Origin: Pseudidiomarina insulisalsae
Lineage (GTDB): Bacteria > Pseudomonadota > Gammaproteobacteria > Enterobacterales > Alteromonadaceae
NCBI RefSeq assembly: GCF_003987065.1
Contig: NZ_PIPY01000004.1
Location: 1 to 64,000, forward strand
DNA length: 64,000 bases
Reading direction: 5' to 3'
Numbering within the stretch: the first letter of the stretch is position 1; each line of letters opens with the position of its first letter. The notes below the pieces were generated by a model, which saw nothing but the letters and a program-made list of their open reading frames with translations, did no database searches and had not been told where the DNA came from. Made by a program: the position numbers and the translations under genes. This document shows positions 1 through 6,634 of this stretch, piece after piece.

Positions 1-341
1 TCAGCAAGGTCAGGCTCATCATGGCTCTCCGTAAAAGAGAGTATATGATCACGACTAAAACTGATCGTCAAATCGATCAATTATTTATTAGCCCAACTGG
101 TCAAGAAACGTTCACGATCTTGCCCTGCACCAACCCCCAATAAAAAGCCGCTCGCTCGAGCCGCTTTTTTTATGCCTGTTCACTCCGAATCGAACCACAC
201 CCATTCGCTGCAGGAATATACGATCCGTGTAGCCCGTACTTTTAGTGCTGAGTGAATTCGATTGCTGAACAGCTGAAAAAGCATTAATCTTCTTGCCGTT
301 AACACACTGAACAAATGCTAATTTATGAGGTAACTAGCATT
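1..341. other. Left-edge stretch without a recognisable gene
   Basis: No recognisable gene lies here. One + frame is open from base 3 to a TAA at 141-143 (46 codons, internal ATGs at 21 and 45). It could be the tail of a gene cut by the window edge, but I do not recognise its sequence and nothing else supports it. The end of this frame runs into a terminator-like hairpin at 142-170. The rest, 171-341, is AT-rich leader in front of the gene at 342. See the finding on the duplicated att/terminator block. Confidence 0.5.
142..170 (+). terminator. Degenerate Rho-independent terminator, left copy of a repeated block
   Basis: An A-run and GC arm (142-153), a four-base loop and a GC arm with T-run (158-170) form a terminator hairpin with one C-C mismatch (149 against 162). 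The block from CACCAA at about 128 through the T-run is nearly identical to the block at 1163-1206, where the same hairpin is perfect. The mismatch suggests this is the decayed copy of a duplicated site. Confidence 0.6.
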
Positions 342-866
342 ATGGATTTCTATCGCAGCACATCCTCGCGTTTAATCACGAGTGATACGCTCTCAAATTT
401 TTATTTTTCGGAATCGAGCACGGACGATGTTGCTCCCGAACACTATTGGGATGAGCTGGAGCCTACTCTTTTTTTTATTTTCAGTGAACAGCTAGAAACC
501 ACCAAAGTGCAAGTGCGCTTTGAAAAAGGAAAGAGTGAAATGACCGCCGACAACATTAAGAAGCTCGCCCGAGCGTCGGTCGCAGAATTTCATTCCGATT
601 GGTTTACAGATGAGCTTTTTGCACTTTACGAAAAGGCATGTAAAGAAGTCGATAAAAGCAACCGAAAAGCAATACGACAGGAGCTTTTTTCAAGATATAA
701 AGCGATAGAAAATGCGGTGAACCGACTCGCCGTAGAATGTAGATTAAAACACGATGAAGTCAGGATGCGTTCTTTGAAAGCCGAGCTTGACATGTATAAG
801 CCGGGATTCTGGATCTTAGCTGTGCTGTGTGCGTTTGCTTTTTTCGATATGGTCACCAATCATTAA
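342..866 (+). CDS. Orphan tail-anchored membrane protein
   Basis: I do not recognise this 174-residue protein. The start at 342 is chosen over an ATG at 315 because GAGG (about 327-330) sits at good distance from it. The N-terminal half is soluble and acidic. The middle (about residues 75-145) is rich in Lys, Arg and Glu and probably forms long helices or a coiled coil. The last ~20 residues are a single hydrophobic segment (FWILAVLCAFAFF) followed by a short tail, so the bulk should face the cytosol. There is no signal peptide. It lies between the two copies of an att/terminator block and just upstream of a transposase remnant, so it is probably accessory cargo. Function unknown. Confidence 0.6.
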   Translation: MDFYRSTSSRLITSDTLSNFYFSESSTDDVAPEHYWDELEPTLFFIFSEQLETTKVQVRFEKGKSEMTADNIKKLARASVAEFHSDWFTDELFALYEKACKEVDKSNRKAIRQELFSRYKAIENAVNRLAVECRLKHDEVRMRSLKAELDMYKPGFWILAVLCAFAFFDMVTNH

Positions 867-905
867 CAAGCTCAGTTAGGTGACGAACGAGATGCGCACG
901 ACTAA

Positions 906-1022
906 CTAACCGATGCTAAATTGGAAGTTGAAGCTTGGCGCGATAACTATAACAAGAGTCGACCTCACCGGGCTTTAAATAACCTGCCACCCTTGCAGTT
1001 CGTGGCATCCATTGAAAATTGA
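906..1022 (+). pseudogene. IS3-family transposase (OrfB) C-terminal remnant
   Basis: The frame 906-1022 encodes about 38 residues containing EAWRDNYNKSRPHRAL, the characteristic C-terminal end of IS3-family DDE transposases (the integrase-core tail, EAWRxxYNxxRPHxAL). A stop lies directly upstream in frame and the catalytic D-D-E region is absent, so this is a truncated fragment. Bases 1023-1154 hold no gene; they may contain decayed right-end IS sequence, but I could not identify a clear terminal inverted repeat. The fragment marks past mobile-element activity in this patch. Confidence 0.85.
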
Positions 1023-1154
1023 ACAGCTCAATTCATTCTTCGGGTGGTTCTGATAATGGGGGCCTGTCAATTTAATGGAAATCTCATCGATGTCATGGTT
1101 CTATTCTGGGGAAGGTCAGTGTTTCAAAAATGAAAGTGGTTAGGTGGAAAACCA

Positions 1155-1176
1155 CGCCAGCTCCACCAAATCCCAA
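1155..1176 (+). other. tmRNA (ssrA) 3'-end fragment, candidate attachment site
   Basis: CGCCAGCTCCACCA at 1155-1168 matches the typical 3' end of gammaproteobacterial tmRNA including the CCA. The rest of tmRNA is not upstream: the sequence before 1155 has neither a TTCGA T-loop nor an acceptor stem. A displaced ssrA 3' end followed by a terminator is what integration at ssrA leaves at the distal end of an island. The assignment rests on a 14-base match and context. Confidence 0.5.
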
Positions 1177-1177
1177 T

Positions 1178-1206
1178 AAAAAGCCGCTCACCCGAGCGGC
1201 TTTTTT
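1178..1206 (+). terminator. Rho-independent terminator, right copy
   Basis: A perfect 12-bp stem (1178-1189 with 1194-1205) around the loop ACCC is followed by a T-run. It probably was the terminator of the ssrA gene whose 3' end lies just upstream at 1155-1168. It is the intact version of the hairpin at 142-170. Confidence 0.8.
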
Positions 1207-1351
1207 GTATCTGTAGCCCGTGGTTCTACCACGGGTCAAACTGCCCACTTTCTCCAACGGCGATTAAAACCTTAAAGCATCATAACTTTGCAAGATAGCG
1301 ATTTGCCTACTACGATCTTGAAGTAAATCAGTCCATTAAGGAGAAATAAAG

Positions 1352-1552
1352 ATGGGACAAGAAACGTTCGCAGGACTCGGATTTTTCTGGATGCTAATTG
1401 TTGGCGCAATTGTCGTTATACCGGTATGGCGTATCTGTCAGCGCATTGGGTATCCGGGGCCGCTGAGCCTGCTGATGTTAATACCTTTAGCAAACCTTGC
1501 GCTGTTATACTTTATTGCGTTCGCGCGCTGGAACCCTGAGCGGGGCAGGTAA
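1352..1552 (+). CDS. Small two-helix inner-membrane protein
   Basis: This 66-residue protein has two hydrophobic segments (about residues 10-26 and 38-56) joined by the conserved-looking loop WRICQRIGYPGPLSLL. Proteins with this short pattern are common in marine gammaproteobacteria and lack an assigned function. A strong Shine-Dalgarno (AAGGAG, 1339-1344) precedes the ATG. It is convergent with the SDR gene downstream, and the two share the hairpin at 1561-1599. Both ends appear complete. Confidence 0.75.
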   Translation: MGQETFAGLGFFWMLIVGAIVVIPVWRICQRIGYPGPLSLLMLIPLANLALLYFIAFARWNPERGR

Positions 1553-1560
1553 CTATAGCT

Positions 1561-1599
1561 AAGGCCTGAATCAGTCGCGCAATGCCTGTTTCAGGCCTT
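1561..1599. terminator. Convergent-pair hairpin enclosing a stop codon
   Basis: AAGGCCTGAA (1561-1570) pairs perfectly with TTCAGGCCTT (1590-1599). On the minus strand the 5' arm is coding sequence of the SDR gene and its TGA (1571-1573) falls at the end of the 19-nt loop. There is no clear T-run on either side, so the hairpin may stop transcription only weakly or protect 3' ends. Confidence 0.5.
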
Positions 1600-2491
1600 C
1601 ACGATACGAGGTGATTTCAAAGTCAGGAAACTGGTGTTTGAATTTGCCTGAAGCAAAACGGTTGTCCACTTCATAGCGCGGCAGCAACTCCTGTGTTTCT
1701 CGCAGCGTCGAACTGAATAGTCCCAGTAATTTCAGTTGCCACTTTTTCACCACCGTGTAGTCGCATTTGCGGCCCAGTATCTCACCGGCAAGCTCGATCA
1801 ATTGTTTGTAGGTTAAGCGCTCATCATCGCAGGGCAAATGCCAGGTCTGCTGATAGGCGTCCGGGGTGTTGCCTAGCAGAGCCATTGCCTTGCTGGCATC
1901 GGGAGTATAAATAAGGGTACGTAAGGTATCATCGCGCAGGAAAATCTTGGCGCTTTTGCCGGCTTTGAGCCGGTTGATAATGGTTGCATTGGTGATGCTT
2001 TGAGTTTTGCCGGGACCATAAAACTCAGGGGCGCGGCAGATCATGGCCTCTACCTTTTCTTTGGCCATGGCTTCTAATAACTCTTCGGCAATCAGCGCGC
2101 GGACTTTCCCTTTCTCTCCGTGCGGAGCGAAAGGCGTCTCTTCAGTCTGAATGTCGTCAGTCTGAGGGTACATGTAGGTATTATCAAAAAAGACCAGCTT
2201 CGCCTGATGCGCCGCGCAGGCAGCAATCACGTTACGCATCATCACTGGCCACTGATCGACCCAAAGTCGCGTGTTCAGCGGTAAGCCCGCGGTCAGGTAA
2301 ACTATTTCGGAGCCAGCCACGGCGTCATAGGTTTCATGGGCATCCAGTAGGTCGGCGCTGACCAGCTCGTCGGTGGCATTCACTTTGCGGGGATTACGGC
2401 TGACCAGACGTAATGCCCGGGTATGGTGTGCATTGAGCGTTCGTGCCAGCTCAGTGCCAATTTGTCCAGTTGCGCCCAATATGGTTTGCAT
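1571..2491 (-). CDS. NAD(P)-dependent epimerase/dehydratase-like (atypical SDR) protein
   Basis: This 306-residue protein begins with a Rossmann dinucleotide-binding motif (GATGQIG, residues 6-12), as in atypical short-chain dehydrogenases of the NAD-dependent epimerase/dehydratase family. A Tyr in the TYMYP segment and a Lys-containing helix about 25 residues later could be the catalytic pair, though the spacing is loose. The substrate cannot be read from sequence. There is no signal peptide, so it is cytosolic. It is monocistronic and convergent with the small membrane protein at 1352. Family call firm, function open. Confidence 0.8.
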   Translation of the reverse strand: MQTILGATGQIGTELARTLNAHHTRALRLVSRNPRKVNATDELVSADLLDAHETYDAVAGSEIVYLTAGLPLNTRLWVDQWPVMMRNVIAACAAHQAKLVFFDNTYMYPQTDDIQTEETPFAPHGEKGKVRALIAEELLEAMAKEKVEAMICRAPEFYGPGKTQSITNATIINRLKAGKSAKIFLRDDTLRTLIYTPDASKAMALLGNTPDAYQQTWHLPCDDERLTYKQLIELAGEILGRKCDYTVVKKWQLKLLGLFSSTLRETQELLPRYEVDNRFASGKFKHQFPDFEITSYREGLKQALRD

Positions 2492-2641
2492 AACCCGATA
2501 CCTTGAAGTGGCAAATCATTTCACCATCATCTGTTACTGCTATGAAAAGTCAACCTTTTCGCGCACTCGCCAAAACCTTCTTTTTGCGGTACGCTTCAAT
2601 GTGTAAAGGAAAACAATTATACAACAAGAAGGATAAAAATA

Positions 2642-3535
2642 ATGCGCTTTTTCATTGTTGCGATCACGCTGCTCTTTTCAAGCACGGCATGGTCACAAGC
2701 CACCAACTGGATCCCATTCGAAAACGCCAATGGCCACGTAATGATCAAGGTCAACGTAGCCGGCGTCGACAGTTACGCAATCATCGATTCAGGTTCACAG
2801 ATAAACGCACTCAATCTGGCTTTTGCGGAACATCATGGAATGGAATTCAGTAGCAATAAGCGGATTAAAATTAAAGGCGCACACAGCGTCGAAGAGCGTC
2901 GCGTTTATCGTGAGGTGCCGACCAAGCTACTTGGACTGGATTTGCAAATGGAGTTGGTTGGTTTAGACCTTGGCGCCTCTGAGGTGAGTATGTTGCTGGG
3001 CGCGCCGCTACTAAATCAGTTTATTCTGCAGTTTGATTATCCCAACAGCCGTCTGCGTTTTGCGAATCCCGGGACATTTAATCTCAAAGAAACTGCCAAC
3101 CTCGAGATGCGTGCTCAGGAGGGCTCAGGGCGGCCGCTGGTAAGGGTTAATCTGAACGACGAGGCTGAACGTTGGTTACTACTTGATACCGGCAATAGTG
3201 GTGGCATTTACATGGATCGCATGGTCGCGATCAGTCAAGACTGGGTGGAGCGTTTTCCACTTGCAGAGGGCGTCTCTCGCGGCGTAAATGCCAGCAAAAA
3301 TGTGCAATTTTTCCAGTTGCCGCTATTTGGATTCGGTCCTTACAAATTAGAAAATGTGCAAGTGGTCGTCCCTGCTGAGGGGAGTCCGGCGGACTTTGGC
3401 CGTCGCTACCAAAATGTGAGTTCCCGTATGCGTGGCGTAGAGATAAGCGGCGTGCTTGGCTACGATATTCTTAAGCACTTCATCTTGACCATTGACTACC
3501 GTAACGGCTACGGTCATGTGTATGTGCCCCAGTAG
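2642..3535 (+). CDS. Secreted retropepsin-like aspartyl protease family protein
   Basis: This 297-residue protein has a clear signal peptide (residues 1-19, ending AWSQA). Two aspartyl-protease motifs are visible: IIDSGSQ around Asp49 and LLDTGNS around Asp182, each starting a duplicated beta-rich half. One chain with both catalytic Asp motifs resembles pepsin-type architecture, but its size fits bacterial retropepsin-like proteins. It should act in the periplasm or outside the cell; the substrate is unknown. AAGGAT sits 6-11 bases before the ATG. The glutaredoxin-MauE gene follows 41 bp downstream on the same strand and may be co-transcribed. Confidence 0.8.
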   Translation: MRFFIVAITLLFSSTAWSQATNWIPFENANGHVMIKVNVAGVDSYAIIDSGSQINALNLAFAEHHGMEFSSNKRIKIKGAHSVEERRVYREVPTKLLGLDLQMELVGLDLGASEVSMLLGAPLLNQFILQFDYPNSRLRFANPGTFNLKETANLEMRAQEGSGRPLVRVNLNDEAERWLLLDTGNSGGIYMDRMVAISQDWVERFPLAEGVSRGVNASKNVQFFQLPLFGFGPYKLENVQVVVPAEGSPADFGRRYQNVSSRMRGVEISGVLGYDILKHFILTIDYRNGYGHVYVPQ

Positions 3536-3576
3536 TAACCGGAAAAAGTAGTACCCCATAACAAGGAGCCGACAGG

Positions 3577-4323
3577 ATGAGTAACGCTGAAAAGAAAGCC
3601 ACCTTGTATCGTATGGTGATGGAAGACCATGTGTGTCCCTACGGCCTTAAAACCAAACACCTGCTGAAGTCGAACGGCTATACTGTGGACGACCGTCCGT
3701 TGACGAGTCGTGAAGAAACCGATGCGTTCCAGGAAAAGCACGACGTTGATACGACCCCGCAGGTGTTTATTGACGGTGATCGTATTGGTGGTTATGAGGA
3801 AGTACGCGATTATCTGGGCAAGCCTGTGCCTGATCCCGATGCAAAAAGCTATCAGCCGGTCATTGCATTATTTTCAATGACCGCCTTACTGGCCTTGGCG
3901 ACCTCATGGCTTGCTTTCGGAACCTTGCTATCGGTACAGACGGTTGAGTGGTTTATCAGCTTCTCAATGGTGGTACTGGCATTGCTGAAATTGCAGAATG
4001 TCGAGTCGTTTTCGACGATGTTTCTCAACTATGACTTGTTGGCCAGACGCTGGGTGCCGTACGGTAAAATTTATCCGTTTGCCGAGGGCCTCGCCGGGTT
4101 ACTAATGGCAGCTGAGTTTGCTGCCATTATTTCCATCCCCGTGGCGTTCTTCATCGGTACCGTCGGGGCCGTTTCCGTCTTTAAAGCCGTTTATATCGAC
4201 AAGCGTGAGCTGAAATGCGCTTGTGTCGGCGGCGACAGCAACGTGCCCCTTGGTTTTATTTCATTGACCGAGAATTTAATGATGGTCGGCATGGCTATCT
4301 GGATGTCGTTCGTCATGTTCTAA
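3577..4323 (+). CDS. Glutaredoxin-MauE fusion membrane protein
   Basis: Residues 1-82 form a glutaredoxin domain: the redox motif CPYG (Cys20-Gly23), the cis-Pro motif TPQVFIDG near residue 60, and a GGY-type glutathione-site segment. Residues about 90-248 carry four predicted membrane helices of the MauE/DoxX-like type, with a conserved Cys-Ala-Cys pair near the last helices (ELKCACVGG). The fused arrangement suggests electrons pass between a cytosolic thiol domain and the membrane Cys pair, possibly serving periplasmic disulfide reduction; that is inference. The stop overlaps that of the convergent ATP-grasp gene by 4 bp. Confidence 0.85.
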   Translation: MSNAEKKATLYRMVMEDHVCPYGLKTKHLLKSNGYTVDDRPLTSREETDAFQEKHDVDTTPQVFIDGDRIGGYEEVRDYLGKPVPDPDAKSYQPVIALFSMTALLALATSWLAFGTLLSVQTVEWFISFSMVVLALLKLQNVESFSTMFLNYDLLARRWVPYGKIYPFAEGLAGLLMAAEFAAIISIPVAFFIGTVGAVSVFKAVYIDKRELKCACVGGDSNVPLGFISLTENLMMVGMAIWMSFVMF

Positions 4324-5255
4324 CTGGTTTTCGCCAGACCAATAAGATAGTCGGCGAGGGCGCCCATACCTGTTGCGGGCACCTCCGCTCGTTGCTCGGC
4401 GCCCTGGTTGTAATTGGTGTTGGTATTCACGTCATAGACGAAGAGTTCGCCTTCGGCATTTTCAATAAACTCAATGCCAGCCACATCAATGTTGCTCTGC
4501 CGTAAAAACGCCTCCAGCTTGCCAATAATCGGGTGATCATCAAAGTGGTGACTAATGGTGAATTTCTCTGAGCTCTGATCGGTTGGGCAAAACCTCTCTT
4601 CAATAGAGCAATTATCTGCTGGGCACAGTTCAAAACCATCCTCGGTATTGACCTGCACGGTATAAAGGAACTGTTGCCCGATAAACTCGGCGCGGGTAAT
4701 AAATGGCTGCTGCGGCGCTATGTACTCCTGCAACAACCAGGTGCCGTCCAGAGGCGTTTCACTATCAGCCCGCGCCAGATAATCCTGAAGCTCCTGCAAA
4801 TTATCAAAACGCTGCACGCCCAGGCCTTTGCCACCGCGATTGGGTTTTACAATCAGCGGCCACTGGTTAAATGCTTGTGCCGCTGCAACCAGATGCTGCT
4901 CACCGACTACTGCGTGAGTTTTTGGCACTTGCAGGCCTGCGCGCTGCAAGGCCGCGTATTGCGAGAGCTTGCAAACCTCAAGCGCGAGCGTCTGGGTATT
5001 ATTCACAACCGTGCGTTGAAAGCTCTGCAACCAGGTCAGTACAGCCTTGGTAAGCTCTGGCGCGAAGCGGTGACCGCGGGTATGTGAGGAAGCACTCATG
5101 CGATTGTAATAAATAGCGTCGGCCGGGCTTTCGGTAAACGGCACCACACCCTCATCAAGAAACCACTCAGTGGCGGTCACACCGCGCTGTTTAAACTCGG
5201 CACGTAATGGCACCAGCCACTCGTCATTTTCATGAATGATCACGATTTCTTTCAT
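4320..5255 (-). CDS. ATP-grasp family ligase (RimK-like)
   Basis: This 311-residue ATP-grasp protein starts at 5255 rather than at an ATG 54 bases upstream, because GAGG precedes this ATG by five bases and the sequence then reads MKEIVIIHEND. The ATP-binding lysine loop (PLIVKPNRGGKGLGV) and the C-terminal metal-binding end (FVYDVNTNTNYN) are visible. ATP-grasp ligases join a carboxylate to an amine or thiol through an acylphosphate. The RimK/glutamate-ligase branch is the closest match I recognise, but the substrate is unknown. Monocistronic, convergent with the glutaredoxin-MauE gene. Confidence 0.75.
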   Translation of the reverse strand: MKEIVIIHENDEWLVPLRAEFKQRGVTATEWFLDEGVVPFTESPADAIYYNRMSASSHTRGHRFAPELTKAVLTWLQSFQRTVVNNTQTLALEVCKLSQYAALQRAGLQVPKTHAVVGEQHLVAAAQAFNQWPLIVKPNRGGKGLGVQRFDNLQELQDYLARADSETPLDGTWLLQEYIAPQQPFITRAEFIGQQFLYTVQVNTEDGFELCPADNCSIEERFCPTDQSSEKFTISHHFDDHPIIGKLEAFLRQSNIDVAGIEFIENAEGELFVYDVNTNTNYNQGAEQRAEVPATGMGALADYLIGLAKTS

Positions 5256-5349
5256 AACAACCTCATTCGGTGGTTCGTCAAAGTGGCTATTACAGCCGCT
5301 TGGGCGCAAACGATCAAATGGAAAAGGTTATAAGACCTTGCAAGTGGTT

Positions 5350-6246
5350 CTAACCAAGCTTTTCCTGCAAAAAGTCAAGAATGGCGCTTACCGCCGCTGA
5401 GGTGTATTTGCGTTCAGGGTAAACCAGATGAACGGGCACCGGTTGTGGCATAAAGTCTTCCAGCGCGGTTTCAATTTCGCCGTTCTCAATTAACTCTTCC
5501 ATAGAGTAACCGGGCATATAGGCCAAGCCGAGATCTGCCAGTAACGCGGTGCGCATGGCGCGATTGTCTGAGACGGCAAAGCGGCCGCTTACGGTCACTT
5601 GCAAGAGTTTACCGTCTTCGAAAAAGCGCCATTGCTTGTCGCTTAATCGCGCGCTATCAGTAATGCACTGATGCTGGCCTTCCTTATAGCTGAGCTCATT
5701 CGGATGCTGAGGCTTTGGGTACTTAGTGAAGTAGCCCTTTGATCCCACCAGCACAATTGATAAGGGGGCCAGCTTGCGAAAATAAAGTGAGGAATCTCTG
5801 AGTGCTCCGCAGCGGATAGCAATATCCACTTTCTCATCGACCAGATCAACCAGGCGATTCGAAAGCTGTAAATCAACTTCAATATCTGGGTAGCGGGCCA
5901 GCAGCTCTGGCATCAGCGGAGCAATCTCAGTGGCACCAAAATTAACCGGTGCAGAGAGCATGACCGGACCACTGGGCCGGGCGTTCATGGCGCTGATATG
6001 CTCAAAAGCTAATTCAGCTTCTTGCACAACTTCGCGGCAATGCCGATAAAAGTTCTGTCCGGCAACCGTTGGGCTTAACTTACGTGTGGTACGGTTCAGC
6101 AGCTTCGTTTGTAATTCTTCCTCGAGCCGCGAAATAGCTTTACTGACCGCACTTTTAGACAGCTCGAGCCGGGCCGCCGCGCGGGTAAAACTGCCTTGTT
6201 CAATAATGGCAGCAAAAATTGCCATGTCAGCCATACGGTTCAGCAT
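5350..6246 (-). CDS. LysR-family transcriptional regulator
   Basis: This 298-residue protein has the LysR N-terminal winged helix-turn-helix (residues about 5-63: SFTRAAARLELSKSAVSKAISRLE in two parts) and a periplasmic-binding-fold effector domain from residue 90. It resembles the large group with a conserved MADMAIF start, so the ATG at residue 5 is an alternative start. It is transcribed away from a 51-residue protein gene at 6368, and the shared 121-bp gap contains repeated GGAAACAATA elements that are probable binding sites. The effector is unknown. Confidence 0.9.
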   Translation of the reverse strand: MLNRMADMAIFAAIIEQGSFTRAAARLELSKSAVSKAISRLEEELQTKLLNRTTRKLSPTVAGQNFYRHCREVVQEAELAFEHISAMNARPSGPVMLSAPVNFGATEIAPLMPELLARYPDIEVDLQLSNRLVDLVDEKVDIAIRCGALRDSSLYFRKLAPLSIVLVGSKGYFTKYPKPQHPNELSYKEGQHQCITDSARLSDKQWRFFEDGKLLQVTVSGRFAVSDNRAMRTALLADLGLAYMPGYSMEELIENGEIETALEDFMPQPVPVHLVYPERKYTSAAVSAILDFLQEKLG

Positions 6247-6260
6247 AGTGTGTTCGCTCT

Positions 6261-6324
6261 TTGTTTCTTTTGGGAAACAATAAATTTCATTTTCGTCGTC
6301 TAATCATTTTATTAGGAAACAATA
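6261..6324. promoter_or_regulatory. Candidate LysR operator repeats in the divergent promoter
   Basis: A perfect 7-bp inverted repeat TTGTTTC-N6-GAAACAA lies at 6261-6280. The decamer GGAAACAATA occurs at 6273-6282 and again at 6315-6324, 42 bp apart (four helical turns), so both copies face the same side of the DNA. The second copy leads into ACAA-TATAC-TTGT. This matches the paired-site layout used by LysR regulators at divergent promoters. It also lies close in front of the regulator's own start, consistent with autoregulation. Confidence 0.55.
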
Positions 6325-6367
6325 TACTTGTTCATGTCGTTACTTATCAACTTTTTTGGAGAAAGAC

Positions 6368-6523
6368 ATGAAACTCTCAAAAGCATTCTGGAAAAGCCTG
6401 GCTCAAGTCGCTCAGGGGAATATGGTCCAACAAGGGAATTATAAAGTCGCGCAGCGCGAACCACTTATTAAACCTCATGGCTATGATGAGATGATGAAAA
6501 AATTAAAGTGTTGTTGCTGCTAA
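6368..6523 (+). CDS. 51-residue protein ending in four cysteines
   Basis: The frame encodes 51 residues, starting MKLSKAFWKSLAQ and ending MMKKLKCCCC. GGAG (6358-6361) is six bases from the ATG, and a strong terminator follows at 6532, so it forms a complete single-gene transcript. The N-terminal segment could be an amphipathic helix; there is no transmembrane segment. Four consecutive C-terminal Cys suggest metal binding, thiol chemistry or lipidation, none of which can be decided here. It is divergent from a LysR gene with repeated operators between them and is probably that regulator's target. I do not recognise the family. Confidence 0.7.
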   Translation: MKLSKAFWKSLAQVAQGNMVQQGNYKVAQREPLIKPHGYDEMMKKLKCCCC

Positions 6524-6531
6524 GACGCACG

Positions 6532-6557
6532 GCCCACAGGTGACTGTGGGCTTTTTT
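6532..6557 (+). terminator. Rho-independent terminator after the Cys4 small gene
   Basis: GCCCACAG (6532-6539), loop GTGA, CTGTGGGC (6544-6551) and six T residues form a textbook terminator 8 bp after the stop of the 51-residue gene. Confidence 0.9.
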
Positions 6558-6634
6558 GCATAAAGGCAGAGGTATTCCTATGCTTATACGTTAGTGTTCT
6601 GAACCACTTTCAACTAGCAAAGCGAGGGAACAGC

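Noticed and set aside
100-134. Possible tRNA 3' end (TTCACGATC ... CACCA)
   Set aside because: The apparent T-arm has an 11-nt loop instead of 7 and no acceptor, D-arm or anticodon arm can be paired upstream.
2642-5255. A RimB-RimK-type protease plus ATP-grasp modification pair
   Set aside because: The aspartyl protease is exported and the ATP-grasp gene is on the opposite strand with another gene between, so they do not form an operon.
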